In this document: positions 24,771 to 33,083 of the stretch, piece by piece | Numbering within the stretch: the stretch's first letter is position 1 | Layout of the letters: each line of letters opens with the position of its first letter | NCBI GenBank assembly: GCA_023268965.1 | Contig: JALRJE010000032.1 | Span: 1 to 43,969 of the forward strand | Direction: 5' to 3' | DNA: 43,969 bases | From: Crocinitomicaceae bacterium | GTDB lineage: Bacteria; Bacteroidota; Bacteroidia; Flavobacteriales_D; Crocinitomicaceae | Position numbers and translations under genes: made by a program | Notes under the pieces: generated by a model | Database searches by the model: none | Told to the model about the DNA's origin: nothing | The model's input: only the letters and a program-made list of their open reading frames with translations

Positions 24771-25328
24771 ATGCTTGATTTTTTAATGCAACCTTGGCCG
24801 TGGTGGTTCTCCGGAATGATCATTTCAGCCGTTATGTTCTCTATGCTCTTTTTTGGGAAGAGCTTCGGATTCTCTTCGAATTTGCGTACGATTTGCACAA
24901 TTGTTGGTGCCGGAAAGCGCGTTAAATTCTTTGATTTTGACTGGAAAACCCAATCTTGGAATCTCGTATTTTTAGTCGGAGCTATCATTGGTGGCTATAT
25001 TGCTAACAACTACCTGAATGATGGTGCTGCTTTTCGGATTGCTGACAGCACAGCAAAAGATTTGGCGGCACTCGGTTTTGCGCAAGCTCAAGAGATCCAA
25101 CCACTCGAATTATTTAGTTGGGAGGCCATTTTTACCCTTAAAGGATTTGCCATTCTTTCCATTGGCGGAATACTTGTTGGTTTTGGTTCTCGTTATGCAG
25201 GTGGTTGTACCTCAGGGCACGCTATCTCTGGGATTTCTAATTTGCAAATTCCTTCAATTGTTGCCGTTGTGGGCTTTTTTATTGGTGGCCTACTGATGAC
25301 TCATTTTATTTTCCCATTCATTTTTTAA
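24771..25328 (+). CDS. YeeE/YedE-family sulfur transport protein, first half-protein (PmpA-like)
   Basis: 185 aa with about four to five hydrophobic segments. The signature [19 protein letters not shown] (about 140-158) carries the conserved Cys used to relay thiosulfate or sulfane sulfur in YeeE. Full-length YeeE/TsuA is about twice this size; here the halves are separate genes, the next one starting 3 bp downstream. In other bacteria such pairs accompany persulfide dioxygenase genes (the Blh/PmpAB layout). It likely imports thiosulfate or another sulfane-sulfur compound through the inner membrane. Confidence 0.88.
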   Translation: MLDFLMQPWPWWFSGMIISAVMFSMLFFGKSFGFSSNLRTICTIVGAGKRVKFFDFDWKTQSWNLVFLVGAIIGGYIANNYLNDGAAFRIADSTAKDLAALGFAQAQEIQPLELFSWEAIFTLKGFAILSIGGILVGFGSRYAGGCTSGHAISGISNLQIPSIVAVVGFFIGGLLMTHFIFPFIF

Positions 25329-25331
25329 GCC

Positions 25332-25745
25332 ATGAAATTTATTAAGTTTTTAATCGTAGGGATTTTATTTGGTATTGTAATGGCCAAATCCCAAGCCTTA
25401 AGTTGGTACCGCATTCAAGAAATGTTTCGTTTTCAGAGCTTTCATATGTATGGCATCATCGGAACTGCTGTTGTACTTGGTGTTATTGGCACTGCGCTTA
25501 TTAAGCGTTTCAAAATAAATGACGTACAAGGTGAGCCAATCAATTTTGTTCCAAAAGACAAAACGTTTTGGCGCTATTTAATTGGTGGGAGCATTTTTGG
25601 ATTGGGTTGGGCTTTAAGCGGAGCTTGCCCTGGGCCAATGGTTGTCAATATTGGTTATGGTTTTCTCAGTTTTATAGTCGTTGTATTTTTTGCGGTCTTG
25701 GGTACGTATTTATACGGCGTATTGGAAAGCAAATTGCCACATTGA
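25332..25745 (+). CDS. YeeE/YedE-family sulfur transport protein, second half-protein (PmpB/DUF6691-like)
   Basis: 137 aa with four hydrophobic segments. FGLGWALSGACPGPMVVNIG (about 87-106) holds the second conserved Cys motif, SGACPGP. The spacing to its partner is 3 bp and to the cytochrome gene 11 bp. Together the two half-proteins supply the paired GCTSGH and GACPGP motifs found in one chain of YeeE. The inferred substrate is thiosulfate or polysulfide. Confidence 0.87.
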   Translation: MKFIKFLIVGILFGIVMAKSQALSWYRIQEMFRFQSFHMYGIIGTAVVLGVIGTALIKRFKINDVQGEPINFVPKDKTFWRYLIGGSIFGLGWALSGACPGPMVVNIGYGFLSFIVVVFFAVLGTYLYGVLESKLPH

Positions 25746-25756
25746 TTGCGCAGCAT

Positions 25757-26719
25757 ATGAAATCATTATTTTTTATCGCAGCTTTAGGCATACTTGCTTT
25801 TTCTTGCAGTGTTTCCGATGAAAATATGCTGATCAGTCAAAACTCAGAAGAAATCAAAACAAAGCTTACCAGTGAATTTTGGCAACCTAAAGATGTTTTT
25901 GCTATAGCAGCTCTTAAAAAAGCCAAAGAGGTTCAGTATGGCAGAGACCTCATTATTCATACGGCCTATTACTTGGGGCCCAGAGGTAGAATTGCACAGC
26001 AAACAAACGGACTCAATTGTCAAAATTGCCACTTAGATGCAGGCACTAAGCCTTTTGGAAATAATTACGGATCTGTTGCCTCAACTTACCCGAAGGTAAG
26101 AGCGCGCAGCGGCAAGATGGAAAGCATCGAAAAACGCATCAATGATTGTTTTGAACGGAGTTTGAATGGCAAACCACTTCGGGAGAATAGCAAGGAAATG
26201 CAAGCTATGGTTGCTTACATGCAATTTTTGGGTGAAAACGTACCCAAAGGAGAAAAAGCAGCCGGATCAGGTCTCAAAGCCTTACCTTTTTTAAATAGGG
26301 CTGCAGATCCAACAAAAGGAAAAGCAGTATATGACTTGCGCTGTGCAAGTTGCCATCAGTCTAACGGTCGAGGAATCATCGATGGAATTGGCCAGTCTTA
26401 CGTATATCCTCCGCTTTGGGGCCCCCATAGTTTCAATGATGCGGCGGGCCTTAGCAGAATTAGCAATATGGCAAAGTATGTCAAGTACAACATGCCACTC
26501 GGTGTAAATCATGACGATCCTGAGTTGTCTGATGAAGATGCTTGGGATGTTGCAGCCTACATCGAAAGTAAGCCACGTCCACACAAGCCTACACCTAAGG
26601 ATTGGCCCGATATTTCTAAAAAACCAATAGACCATCCATTTGGTCCTTACGCCGATCAATTCTCTGAAATGCAGCACAAATACGGCCCGTTTACTGCCAT
26701 GAAAAAGGCTAAAAAGTAG
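25757..26719 (+). CDS. TsdA-like dihaem cytochrome c (thiosulfate dehydrogenase family), lipoprotein
   Basis: 320 aa from the ATG at 25757 (MKSLFFIAALGILAFSC), a lipoprotein signal with Cys17; the longer open frame overlaps the YedE gene and is rejected. Haem 1 motif is C88-QN-C91-H92 followed by LDAGTKPF. C131 in RINDCFERSLNGK sits where TsdA uses Cys as the distal haem ligand. Haem 2 motif is C196-AS-C199-H200, with M246 (YNMPLG) as probable distal ligand. YPPLWG, SFNDAAG and WDVAAYIESKPRP are family blocks. TsdA oxidises thiosulfate to tetrathionate, or the reverse, in the periplasm. Reaction direction and electron acceptor are unknown. Confidence 0.86.
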   Translation: MKSLFFIAALGILAFSCSVSDENMLISQNSEEIKTKLTSEFWQPKDVFAIAALKKAKEVQYGRDLIIHTAYYLGPRGRIAQQTNGLNCQNCHLDAGTKPFGNNYGSVASTYPKVRARSGKMESIEKRINDCFERSLNGKPLRENSKEMQAMVAYMQFLGENVPKGEKAAGSGLKALPFLNRAADPTKGKAVYDLRCASCHQSNGRGIIDGIGQSYVYPPLWGPHSFNDAAGLSRISNMAKYVKYNMPLGVNHDDPELSDEDAWDVAAYIESKPRPHKPTPKDWPDISKKPIDHPFGPYADQFSEMQHKYGPFTAMKKAKK

Positions 26720-26720
26720 T

Positions 26721-28160
26721 ATGAAATTTAAAGTTAATCCCTTCTTATTCTATTTCGCGATACTTTTGTTTTATACATCGGTTCCAATGTGGGCTCAACA
26801 CCATGAGCTTTCTGATCAGCCCGTGATGTGGAAAGGAAAGCCGCAAGATGTCTTGGATTCTACCTCTTTGTTGTACGCTTTTAAAACCGGAACCACTGCA
26901 GGCCATTTTCGCTATTTCTTCAGTCAGACAACCAATGAAGGAGCACTTTCAGATTACTTTGCCAATGCAGTCGGTGGTGGTCTGCGTTTTGAGACCAATT
27001 CTTTTCATCACTTTCAATTTGCGGTAAGTGGCTTTTACTTTTTTAACATTGGCTCTTCTCAATTACATAATCCAGATCCAATAACTGGTTCTTTAAGCAG
27101 GTATGAAATTGGGCTGTTTGATGTAGAAAATCCGGACAACCATGAGGATATGGATCGCTTGGAAGAATTGTACCTGAAGTATAATTTGAAAAAAGGCCAC
27201 CTCATTTTAGGTAAACAGCTGATCAATACACCGCTGATCAGTATTCAAGATGGTCGCATGCGAGGAACAGGTGTGGAAGGCGTTTGGCTCGACCAAAAAT
27301 TGGGCAAAAAATGGCGTTTTCAGGGTGGTCTGCTCACTTCTATTTCTCCGAGAAGCACCACTAAATGGTACAATGGAGCAGCATCTATTGGTCTGTATAG
27401 TCAAGGTGTGAATCCAGATGGTACGCCTTCCAATTTTAAAGGGAATATTGAAATGCCCTATGTAGCAGTCGCTTCCTTTACTTGGAAACCTCTAGAAAAT
27501 CTTGAATATCAAGCTTGGGATTACCATTTACCGGGCTTGTTAAATAGTACTTTTCATCAGGCAGTGCACCATGCGCATTTCAAGCGCATAAAATGGCAAA
27601 ATGGAGCACAATTCATAAGGCAGTGGGCACTTGCCGATGGCGGTAATGCAGATCAGTCAATGACCTACATTGCTAGAGGTGCAAAATCAATGACTTTTGG
27701 TTTGCGCTCTGAGCTTGAGTTTGTAAATTGGCATTATTCCCTGAATTATAACCACATTACGGCGGAAGGTCGCTTCTTGTTTCCGAGAGAATGGGGCAGA
27801 GACCCGTTTTTTACTTTTATGCCGCGCGAGCGCAATGAAGGGTTGGGCGACGTCCATGCTTTTGTTGCCAAAATTGAAAATCAAGATCCAAGCTCTATTT
27901 GGCGTAAATCAGGTTTTTCTTTTGGTTATTTTCAATTACCAGATGTCCAAAATTTTGCACTCAATAAATACGGAATGCCTAGTTACCTGCAAGCTAATCT
28001 AGACCTGCGTGTTCAATTAGAGAAACTCATGCATGGCTTAGAAGGGCAGTTGTTACTGGTGGCCAAATACGGTGTGGGCGTTACCTACAATAACCCAAAA
28101 TATCAAATTAATAAGGTCAATTTACTCTTGACCAACTTTGTATTGAACTATCACTTTTGA
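26721..28160 (+). CDS. OprD-like outer-membrane porin in the sulfur operon
   Basis: 479 aa. It has a signal peptide (MKFKVNPFLFYFAILLFYTSVPMWAQ) and a beta-barrel pattern of alternating aromatic strands ending in NYHF with a terminal Phe. OprD-type landmarks: LDSTSLLYAFKTGTTAGHFRYFF, FGLRSELEF-like strand, and FPREWGRDPFFTFMPRERNEG (about 353-373). It begins one base after the cytochrome stop, so it is firmly in the operon. It probably admits the sulfur substrate, or releases the product, across the outer membrane. The substrate is inferred from context only. Confidence 0.8.
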   Translation: MKFKVNPFLFYFAILLFYTSVPMWAQHHELSDQPVMWKGKPQDVLDSTSLLYAFKTGTTAGHFRYFFSQTTNEGALSDYFANAVGGGLRFETNSFHHFQFAVSGFYFFNIGSSQLHNPDPITGSLSRYEIGLFDVENPDNHEDMDRLEELYLKYNLKKGHLILGKQLINTPLISIQDGRMRGTGVEGVWLDQKLGKKWRFQGGLLTSISPRSTTKWYNGAASIGLYSQGVNPDGTPSNFKGNIEMPYVAVASFTWKPLENLEYQAWDYHLPGLLNSTFHQAVHHAHFKRIKWQNGAQFIRQWALADGGNADQSMTYIARGAKSMTFGLRSELEFVNWHYSLNYNHITAEGRFLFPREWGRDPFFTFMPRERNEGLGDVHAFVAKIENQDPSSIWRKSGFSFGYFQLPDVQNFALNKYGMPSYLQANLDLRVQLEKLMHGLEGQLLLVAKYGVGVTYNNPKYQINKVNLLLTNFVLNYHF

Positions 28161-28185
28161 TTTTAATAATATTTAACCTATCAAT

Positions 28186-29019
28186 ATGACTTTAGACTTA
28201 CTCACTATTTTTGGTTTATTGGCCAGCTCTGTAATTGGCATTTCTCTTGGTCTCATCGGTGGCGGGGGCTCTATTCTTACGGTTCCTGTTCTTGTTTACC
28301 TATTCAATGTCGACCCCGTTTTAGCAACGGCCTACTCCTTGTTTATTGTTGGTTTGAGTAGTTTGGTAGGGGCTTTTCCTAAATACAAAGCGGGCATGAT
28401 TGACCTCAAGACAGCACTTGTTTTTGGCGTCCCGTCGATTATTGCTGTGTTCTTGACAAGGAAAGTTTTGGTACCTGCTATTCCTGCAACGCTGTTTGAA
28501 GTGGCTGGAATTTCGGTGACTAAGGCGCTTGCCATGATGATTTTATTTGCAGTACTCATGGTTGCGGCCTCCGTTTCTATGATCAGAGACAAAAAGCAAG
28601 AAGAAGAAGATTCCAACGAGCCACGCGTATTTAATTACCCTATGATTTTATTGGAAGGCGCTGTGGTTGGTGTGCTAACAGGTTTGGTTGGTGCCGGCGG
28701 TGGCTTTTTGATCATACCAGCACTCGTCATGCTCAGTAAGCTGCCCATGAAGCAAGCAGTAGGTACGAGTTTATTGATTATTGCCGCTAAATCATTGATC
28801 GGATTTACCGGAGACGTCATGGAAAACGCCGATCAAATGGATTGGACACTATTGTCAGTAGTTACTGCACTTGCCATTATTGGTATTTTTATAGGTAACC
28901 AACTTTCAAAGAAACTAGATGGTGCGGCACTGAAGAAAGGCTTCGGTTGGTTTGTATTGGTAATGGGTATCTATATTATCATCAAAGAACTCGCTTTTCC
29001 TGGTGCAAGTGCACATTAA
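28186..29019 (+). CDS. TauE/SafE-family sulfite exporter
   Basis: 277 aa with about eight hydrophobic segments in two homologous halves. Each half starts with the glycine-rich TauE/SafE signature: [20 protein letters not shown] (about 22-41) and [20 protein letters not shown] (about 165-184). The middle contains a charged cytoplasmic loop ([12 protein letters not shown]). Members export sulfite, sulfoacetate and related anions. In this operon it would remove sulfite made by the persulfide dioxygenase. Transport direction is inferred. Confidence 0.9.
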   Translation: MTLDLLTIFGLLASSVIGISLGLIGGGGSILTVPVLVYLFNVDPVLATAYSLFIVGLSSLVGAFPKYKAGMIDLKTALVFGVPSIIAVFLTRKVLVPAIPATLFEVAGISVTKALAMMILFAVLMVAASVSMIRDKKQEEEDSNEPRVFNYPMILLEGAVVGVLTGLVGAGGGFLIIPALVMLSKLPMKQAVGTSLLIIAAKSLIGFTGDVMENADQMDWTLLSVVTALAIIGIFIGNQLSKKLDGAALKKGFGWFVLVMGIYIIIKELAFPGASAH

Positions 29020-29060
29020 ATAAATTTTAATTTTTGAACCTTTAACCACTCAACTATACT

Positions 29061-30767
29061 ATGAAACCACAACAAAGAAGAAATTTCCTGAAGACGCTGG
29101 GTACAGCCGGCTTAGGAACGCTGCTCGCACCAAATTTATTGGCGCAGCATAACCATGAAGAAACATTAGGTGACCTAAACAATAAGTCATTAGCTCCGGT
29201 AAATAAAGACGGAAAAATTACGCTTCAGTTGTTACAAACTACCGATGTGCATTGTCAGATCTATCCACACGACGAACTCTTTTGGGAGAACGATAAAGCA
29301 GTGTTTAGAAAGACAGGTGGCTATGCTGAATTACAGACTTTCCTAAAGCAATTAAAGAAAACAAATCCGAATACTTTCTTGGTAGATACCGGCGATATGT
29401 TTCAGGGCTCTCAATTGAGTGTAGAAACTACCGGGCAAGCCTTTGTTCCGATATTAAATGCGATGGATTACCATTTGTACTTACCAGGTAATTGGGAGGT
29501 AATTTATGGGAAGCAAAAAATGCAGCAACTCATGGGCGCGCTGCGCGCGCCAAAAGTGTGTACCAATATGTACCATGACTTGGGCAATGGGCAAAAGGGA
29601 GAGCTCATCTTCCAGCCATATCATATTTGGGAGCATGAAGGTATCAAAATAGGATTCTTGGGTTACACCGATCCGTTGGTGCCACTGCGTCAGAGCCCTA
29701 ATTACAGCAGAGGAATTATCTACTCGAAGCCCGAAGAAAACTTGGCGCACTACGTCGATGTATTGCGCAACCAAGAGCAGTGTGCGGTGGTGATTATGCT
29801 TGCTCATTTGGGCTTGTCTCAGCAAATTGCTTTGGCCAATGATCCTTCTTGCGCAGGTGTAGATTATATTTTTGGAGGCGATACCCATGAGCGTGTGCGT
29901 AAACCCATTCAATGTGCTTATTCAAAAGTAGTGGAGCCAGGTGCTTTCGGCTCGTTTGTTGGGTCTTTAGAACTCGATTTTGATAATGGTAAACTTGCTG
30001 CAGAACGCTATGAACTTTTAGAAGTGAAAGCGCAATCACTCAAGCCAGATGCCGAAGTGCAAGCTGTCTTGAAAACCAATGAAGCTACTTTTGCCTCAGA
30101 AATCAATAGGGTGGTGGGTTATAGCACTCTTCCACTTTACCGCTATTTTGTAGTGGAGAATCCAATCGACACCATGATCCTGAATGCTTTAGATTGGCAA
30201 TTTCCAGAAATTGATATTGTGCTCTCGAATGGTTTTAGATTCTGCCCGCCGCGCACAACTCCAGACCACACCGGCAATATTCCGATTACAAAAGGCTTTA
30301 TTTTTGATATGCTGCCTGTAGATGCTACGGTTCGTACCGCCCAGGTAACAGGTCAGCAAATCGCTAATTGGTTGGAGAAAGAGCTCAATAACGTTTTTGC
30401 TAAAGATGCCTCCAAGCGCTTTGGTGGTTGGGTCATCAAATTCAAAGGTATGGAGGTTGAGTTTTTAGCATTTGCAGAACAAGGGAAACGCGTTCAAAAA
30501 GTGCTTGTAGGCGGTCAAGCGTTAGATAAAGACAAAGTCTATAGTATTTTGGCTTGTGAACGCGACGGAGACCCCCTAGATATGCTATGTCGTATCAAAG
30601 GTGTTCAGAATGCACAGAATACTGCCCATACCCTTCATAAAGTAATGGAAAGCTACCTAACTACCCACAAGGTGGTAACACCAACGCCACAAGGCAATGC
30701 AAAAGTGTTAGATGCGCCACAAAATTTACTGACACAAGTAACTGGCGTTCCTTACGAGTTCAAATAA
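29061..30767 (+). CDS. SoxB-like metallophosphatase/5'-nucleotidase-family protein, Tat-exported
   Basis: 568 aa. It has a twin-arginine signal, R6-R7-NFLK. The di-metal motifs are D62-V-H64 (TTDVH), DTGDMFQGS (109-117), GNWE (143-146), LAHLG, and GGDTHER. The classic 5'-nucleotidase GNHE is altered to GNWE; a Trp at this place is the SoxB hallmark (usually HWE). The C-terminal 5'-nucleotidase domain spans about 350-530 and has SNGFRF and the residues KRFGGWVIKFKGME. SoxB hydrolyses the sulfonate from a thiosulfonate carried on SoxY; no soxYZ is here, so the carrier or substrate must differ. It is the last gene of the operon. Confidence 0.8.
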   Translation: MKPQQRRNFLKTLGTAGLGTLLAPNLLAQHNHEETLGDLNNKSLAPVNKDGKITLQLLQTTDVHCQIYPHDELFWENDKAVFRKTGGYAELQTFLKQLKKTNPNTFLVDTGDMFQGSQLSVETTGQAFVPILNAMDYHLYLPGNWEVIYGKQKMQQLMGALRAPKVCTNMYHDLGNGQKGELIFQPYHIWEHEGIKIGFLGYTDPLVPLRQSPNYSRGIIYSKPEENLAHYVDVLRNQEQCAVVIMLAHLGLSQQIALANDPSCAGVDYIFGGDTHERVRKPIQCAYSKVVEPGAFGSFVGSLELDFDNGKLAAERYELLEVKAQSLKPDAEVQAVLKTNEATFASEINRVVGYSTLPLYRYFVVENPIDTMILNALDWQFPEIDIVLSNGFRFCPPRTTPDHTGNIPITKGFIFDMLPVDATVRTAQVTGQQIANWLEKELNNVFAKDASKRFGGWVIKFKGMEVEFLAFAEQGKRVQKVLVGGQALDKDKVYSILACERDGDPLDMLCRIKGVQNAQNTAHTLHKVMESYLTTHKVVTPTPQGNAKVLDAPQNLLTQVTGVPYEFK

Positions 30768-30848
30768 AAAAAAAGATAGTGTTCTTGGGTCTTAATTATT
30801 AAATTAAAAGTAGAGGTTAGTATATTTATATTATTTAAAATCAATAAG

Positions 30849-32459
30849 ATGAGTATTAAATCATTTTTCTTATTATTGCTTTTTTCATTCACTTTTCTTA
30901 TTGATACCCATGCCCAAACGAGCAACTTTCCTTTCGAAATTGCACTCAAAGCGGACTCGATTTCTGGCTTCAATGGTCTGCATTCTTTTGCATACGGGCA
31001 GCGGGATGGAAAATTAATCTTGATTGGCGGAAGGCCTGAAGGCATTCATGCCAGGCAACCTTTTAATGCTTTTCCTGCAAGCCAGAATAACCAGCTCTTA
31101 CAAGTACTAGATTTTCAAACCCATCAATACTGGAGCCGTTCTATTACTGAATTGGCGTTGTCTTTGCAAGAACAATTGCAAAGTACCAACATGAACTTTT
31201 ACCAAGATGGGAATTCCTTAATTCTGGCAGGCGGCTACGCATTCAGCGCTTCGGCCAATGACCATATTACCTTTCCCTATTTGACAAGAATTGACCTCGA
31301 TGGTTTAATCAACGCGCTGATCACCAATCAAGCGCTGGGCCCTTTCTTTGAACAAATTCAGGATGAGCGCTTTGCCGTTACTGGAGGGAATCTCGGAAAA
31401 ATTGGCAGTCAATACTATTTGGTAGGAGGGCACCGCTTTGACGGGCGCTACAATCCTATGAACAACCCTACATTTGTTCAGGCATACGTTGACGGCCTTA
31501 AAAAGTTTGAGTTAAGCGCACCGGGTCAAGGGTTAGCCGTGCTCAATTACCAATTCGCAACGGATCAAGTCAATTTGCATCGCAGAGACTACAATTTGGT
31601 ATCACATGTATATCCAAACGGTGAATTTGGTTACCTCATTTCATCGGGCGTATTTCAACTCAATGCAGATTTACCTTTTTTGTATCCAGTAGAAATTAAA
31701 AGCAGTGGGCATACTGCTGTGAATGGCTTTAGTCAGTACCTCAGTAATTATCACTCGAGTAAGTTTAGTGCTTATGATAGCGCCAGTGGCACCATGCACC
31801 ATTTATTTTTAGGTGGCTTGAGTCAATATTACTATCAAAATGGCTCACTGGTCAATGATCCGAATGTGCCGTTTGTGCGCACCATGAGCCGCTTGGCGCA
31901 GGGCCAAGATGGTGCTTACCAAGAATTTGTGCTCGGAACAGAAATGCCGGCCTTACTTGGCGCAAGTGCGGAGTTCATTCATTTAGAACAAGTGCCACAT
32001 TATGCCTCAGATATTATTGACCTAGCGGCTTTGATTGCCGATTCTATCCTAATTGGGCATGTAGTTGGCGGCATCAAAAGCCCGACAATTAACCCATTTA
32101 CAACCAATAATACCGGAGTTACTGATGCCAGCGCTGTTATTTATCAGGTTTGGTTGAAAAAAAGCACCACAGGGTCCATAGAAGTGCAAATTCCGGTACC
32201 AAATTTCCAAGTGAATTTATTTCCGAATCCATCGAAAGAGATGGCATTTCTGGCATTTGAACTCGATCAGAAAGCCAATGTGGAGTGTTTTATCCTAGAT
32301 GCTGGGGGGAGCTTGGTACATGAGGTCTACTATGAAAAAATCAAGCGTGCTAAAAAGACACTCGATCTAAAAGAACTTGCTTTAAAGCCAGGAACGTACA
32401 CCATTCAACTTATTTTCAACGATCAGCATGTCCTTACTAAACAACTGAGTGTACAATGA
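30849..32459 (+). CDS. secreted kelch-like beta-propeller with T9SS type A sorting domain
   Basis: 536 aa. Signal peptide MSIKSFFLLLLFSFTFLIDTHAQ. Repeats with GKLILIGGRPEG, NSLILAGGYAF, SQYYLVGGHRFDG and HHLFLGGLSQYYY fit kelch-type propeller blades (about 45-380). The last 80 residues begin VNLFPNPSKEMAFLAFE and end GTYTIQLIFNDQHVLTKQL, the type A C-terminal domain for T9SS export and surface anchoring. Function unknown. It lies 81 bp after the sulfur operon; a TATATTTA near 30821 may be its own promoter. Confidence 0.85.
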   Translation: MSIKSFFLLLLFSFTFLIDTHAQTSNFPFEIALKADSISGFNGLHSFAYGQRDGKLILIGGRPEGIHARQPFNAFPASQNNQLLQVLDFQTHQYWSRSITELALSLQEQLQSTNMNFYQDGNSLILAGGYAFSASANDHITFPYLTRIDLDGLINALITNQALGPFFEQIQDERFAVTGGNLGKIGSQYYLVGGHRFDGRYNPMNNPTFVQAYVDGLKKFELSAPGQGLAVLNYQFATDQVNLHRRDYNLVSHVYPNGEFGYLISSGVFQLNADLPFLYPVEIKSSGHTAVNGFSQYLSNYHSSKFSAYDSASGTMHHLFLGGLSQYYYQNGSLVNDPNVPFVRTMSRLAQGQDGAYQEFVLGTEMPALLGASAEFIHLEQVPHYASDIIDLAALIADSILIGHVVGGIKSPTINPFTTNNTGVTDASAVIYQVWLKKSTTGSIEVQIPVPNFQVNLFPNPSKEMAFLAFELDQKANVECFILDAGGSLVHEVYYEKIKRAKKTLDLKELALKPGTYTIQLIFNDQHVLTKQLSVQ

Positions 32460-33049
32460 AAGAATTCTGGAACGAACGCTATGCCGAGGCGGCCTATGCG
32501 TATGGCCAAGAAGCCAATGATTTTTTAAAAGCGCAAGAAATAGGTGCCGCTTTAAAAGTGTTATGCTTGGCAGAGGGCGAGGGTCGAAATGGCGTTTATT
32601 TAGCCAAATTAGGCAATGAGGTCACTTGCGTAGATTATGCAGAGGCGGGTCTTGAAAAGACGAAGACTTTAGCCAAACAAAATGGGGTAGAAGTTACTTG
32701 TGTTTGTGCTGACCTTGGTCAAATGAACTTGCAAGCTGAAACTTGGGATTTAATCGTTGGAATTTTTGCTCATTTTCCAAAATCAGTGAAGGAACATATT
32801 TGGCCACAAGTTTATGCTGCATTGAAACCAGGTGGCCAACTCATTATGGAGGTTTATGATCAAGAACAATTGAGCTTTGGAACTGGCGGCCCGCAGCATC
32901 CTGATCTTTTGTATAGTGTTGATGAATTGCAACTGTTACTTTCTACCAATTTTCAACACATACAAATTGAAAAAGTATATCGCGAGGTGCATGAAGGAGC
33001 CTACCATAATGGGGCATCTGCAACGCTTCAGGTTCTTGCTGTAAAGTAA
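32456..33049 (+). CDS. class I SAM-dependent methyltransferase (TehB-like)
   Basis: 197 aa. SAM-binding motif I is VLCLAEGEGRNGVYLAKLG (about 35-53), motif II VTCVDYAEAGLEK, and motif IV DLIVGIFAHFP, with the post-motif ALKPGGQLIMEVYD. The AEGEGRNG form is typical of small TehB/thiopurine-type methyltransferases, which often act on small oxyanions or thiols. The ATG overlaps the stop of the preceding T9SS gene (ATGA). Substrate unknown. Confidence 0.87.
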   Translation: MKEFWNERYAEAAYAYGQEANDFLKAQEIGAALKVLCLAEGEGRNGVYLAKLGNEVTCVDYAEAGLEKTKTLAKQNGVEVTCVCADLGQMNLQAETWDLIVGIFAHFPKSVKEHIWPQVYAALKPGGQLIMEVYDQEQLSFGTGGPQHPDLLYSVDELQLLLSTNFQHIQIEKVYREVHEGAYHNGASATLQVLAVK

Positions 33050-33056
33050 ATATCGT

Positions 33057-33064
33057 TACTTTTG
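33057..33064 (+). promoter_or_regulatory. -7 box TACTTTTG for the MORN-repeat gene
   Basis: A perfect TAnnTTTG match, 19 bases before the TTG at 33084 and only 1 base before the GTG at 33066. This favours the TTG as the true start. Confidence 0.55.
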
Positions 33065-33083
33065 AGTGTATTCTAAAGATCAA

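Noticed and set aside
25568-25756. N-terminal extension of the TsdA-like frame overlapping the YedE gene
   Set aside because: The in-frame ATG at 25757 gives a proper lipoprotein signal, and the extension lies in another frame of the upstream gene.
26291-26677. 128-codon minus-strand open frame opposite the TsdA-like gene
   Set aside because: Shadow of the cytochrome gene; composition reflects the reverse complement of its codons.
29535-29551. GC-rich near-palindrome (GGCGCGCTGCGCGCGCC)
   Set aside because: It encodes GALRAP in the SoxB-like protein, has no T tract and is internal to the gene, so it is not a terminator.
29481-29912. 143-codon minus-strand open frame opposite the SoxB-like gene
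   Set aside because: Antisense to conserved metal-site codons; no recognisable protein.
33066-33083. GTG start for the MORN-repeat protein
   Set aside because: It lies one base after the -7 box, so it would probably not be in the transcript, and the TTG at 33084 gives a better signal peptide.
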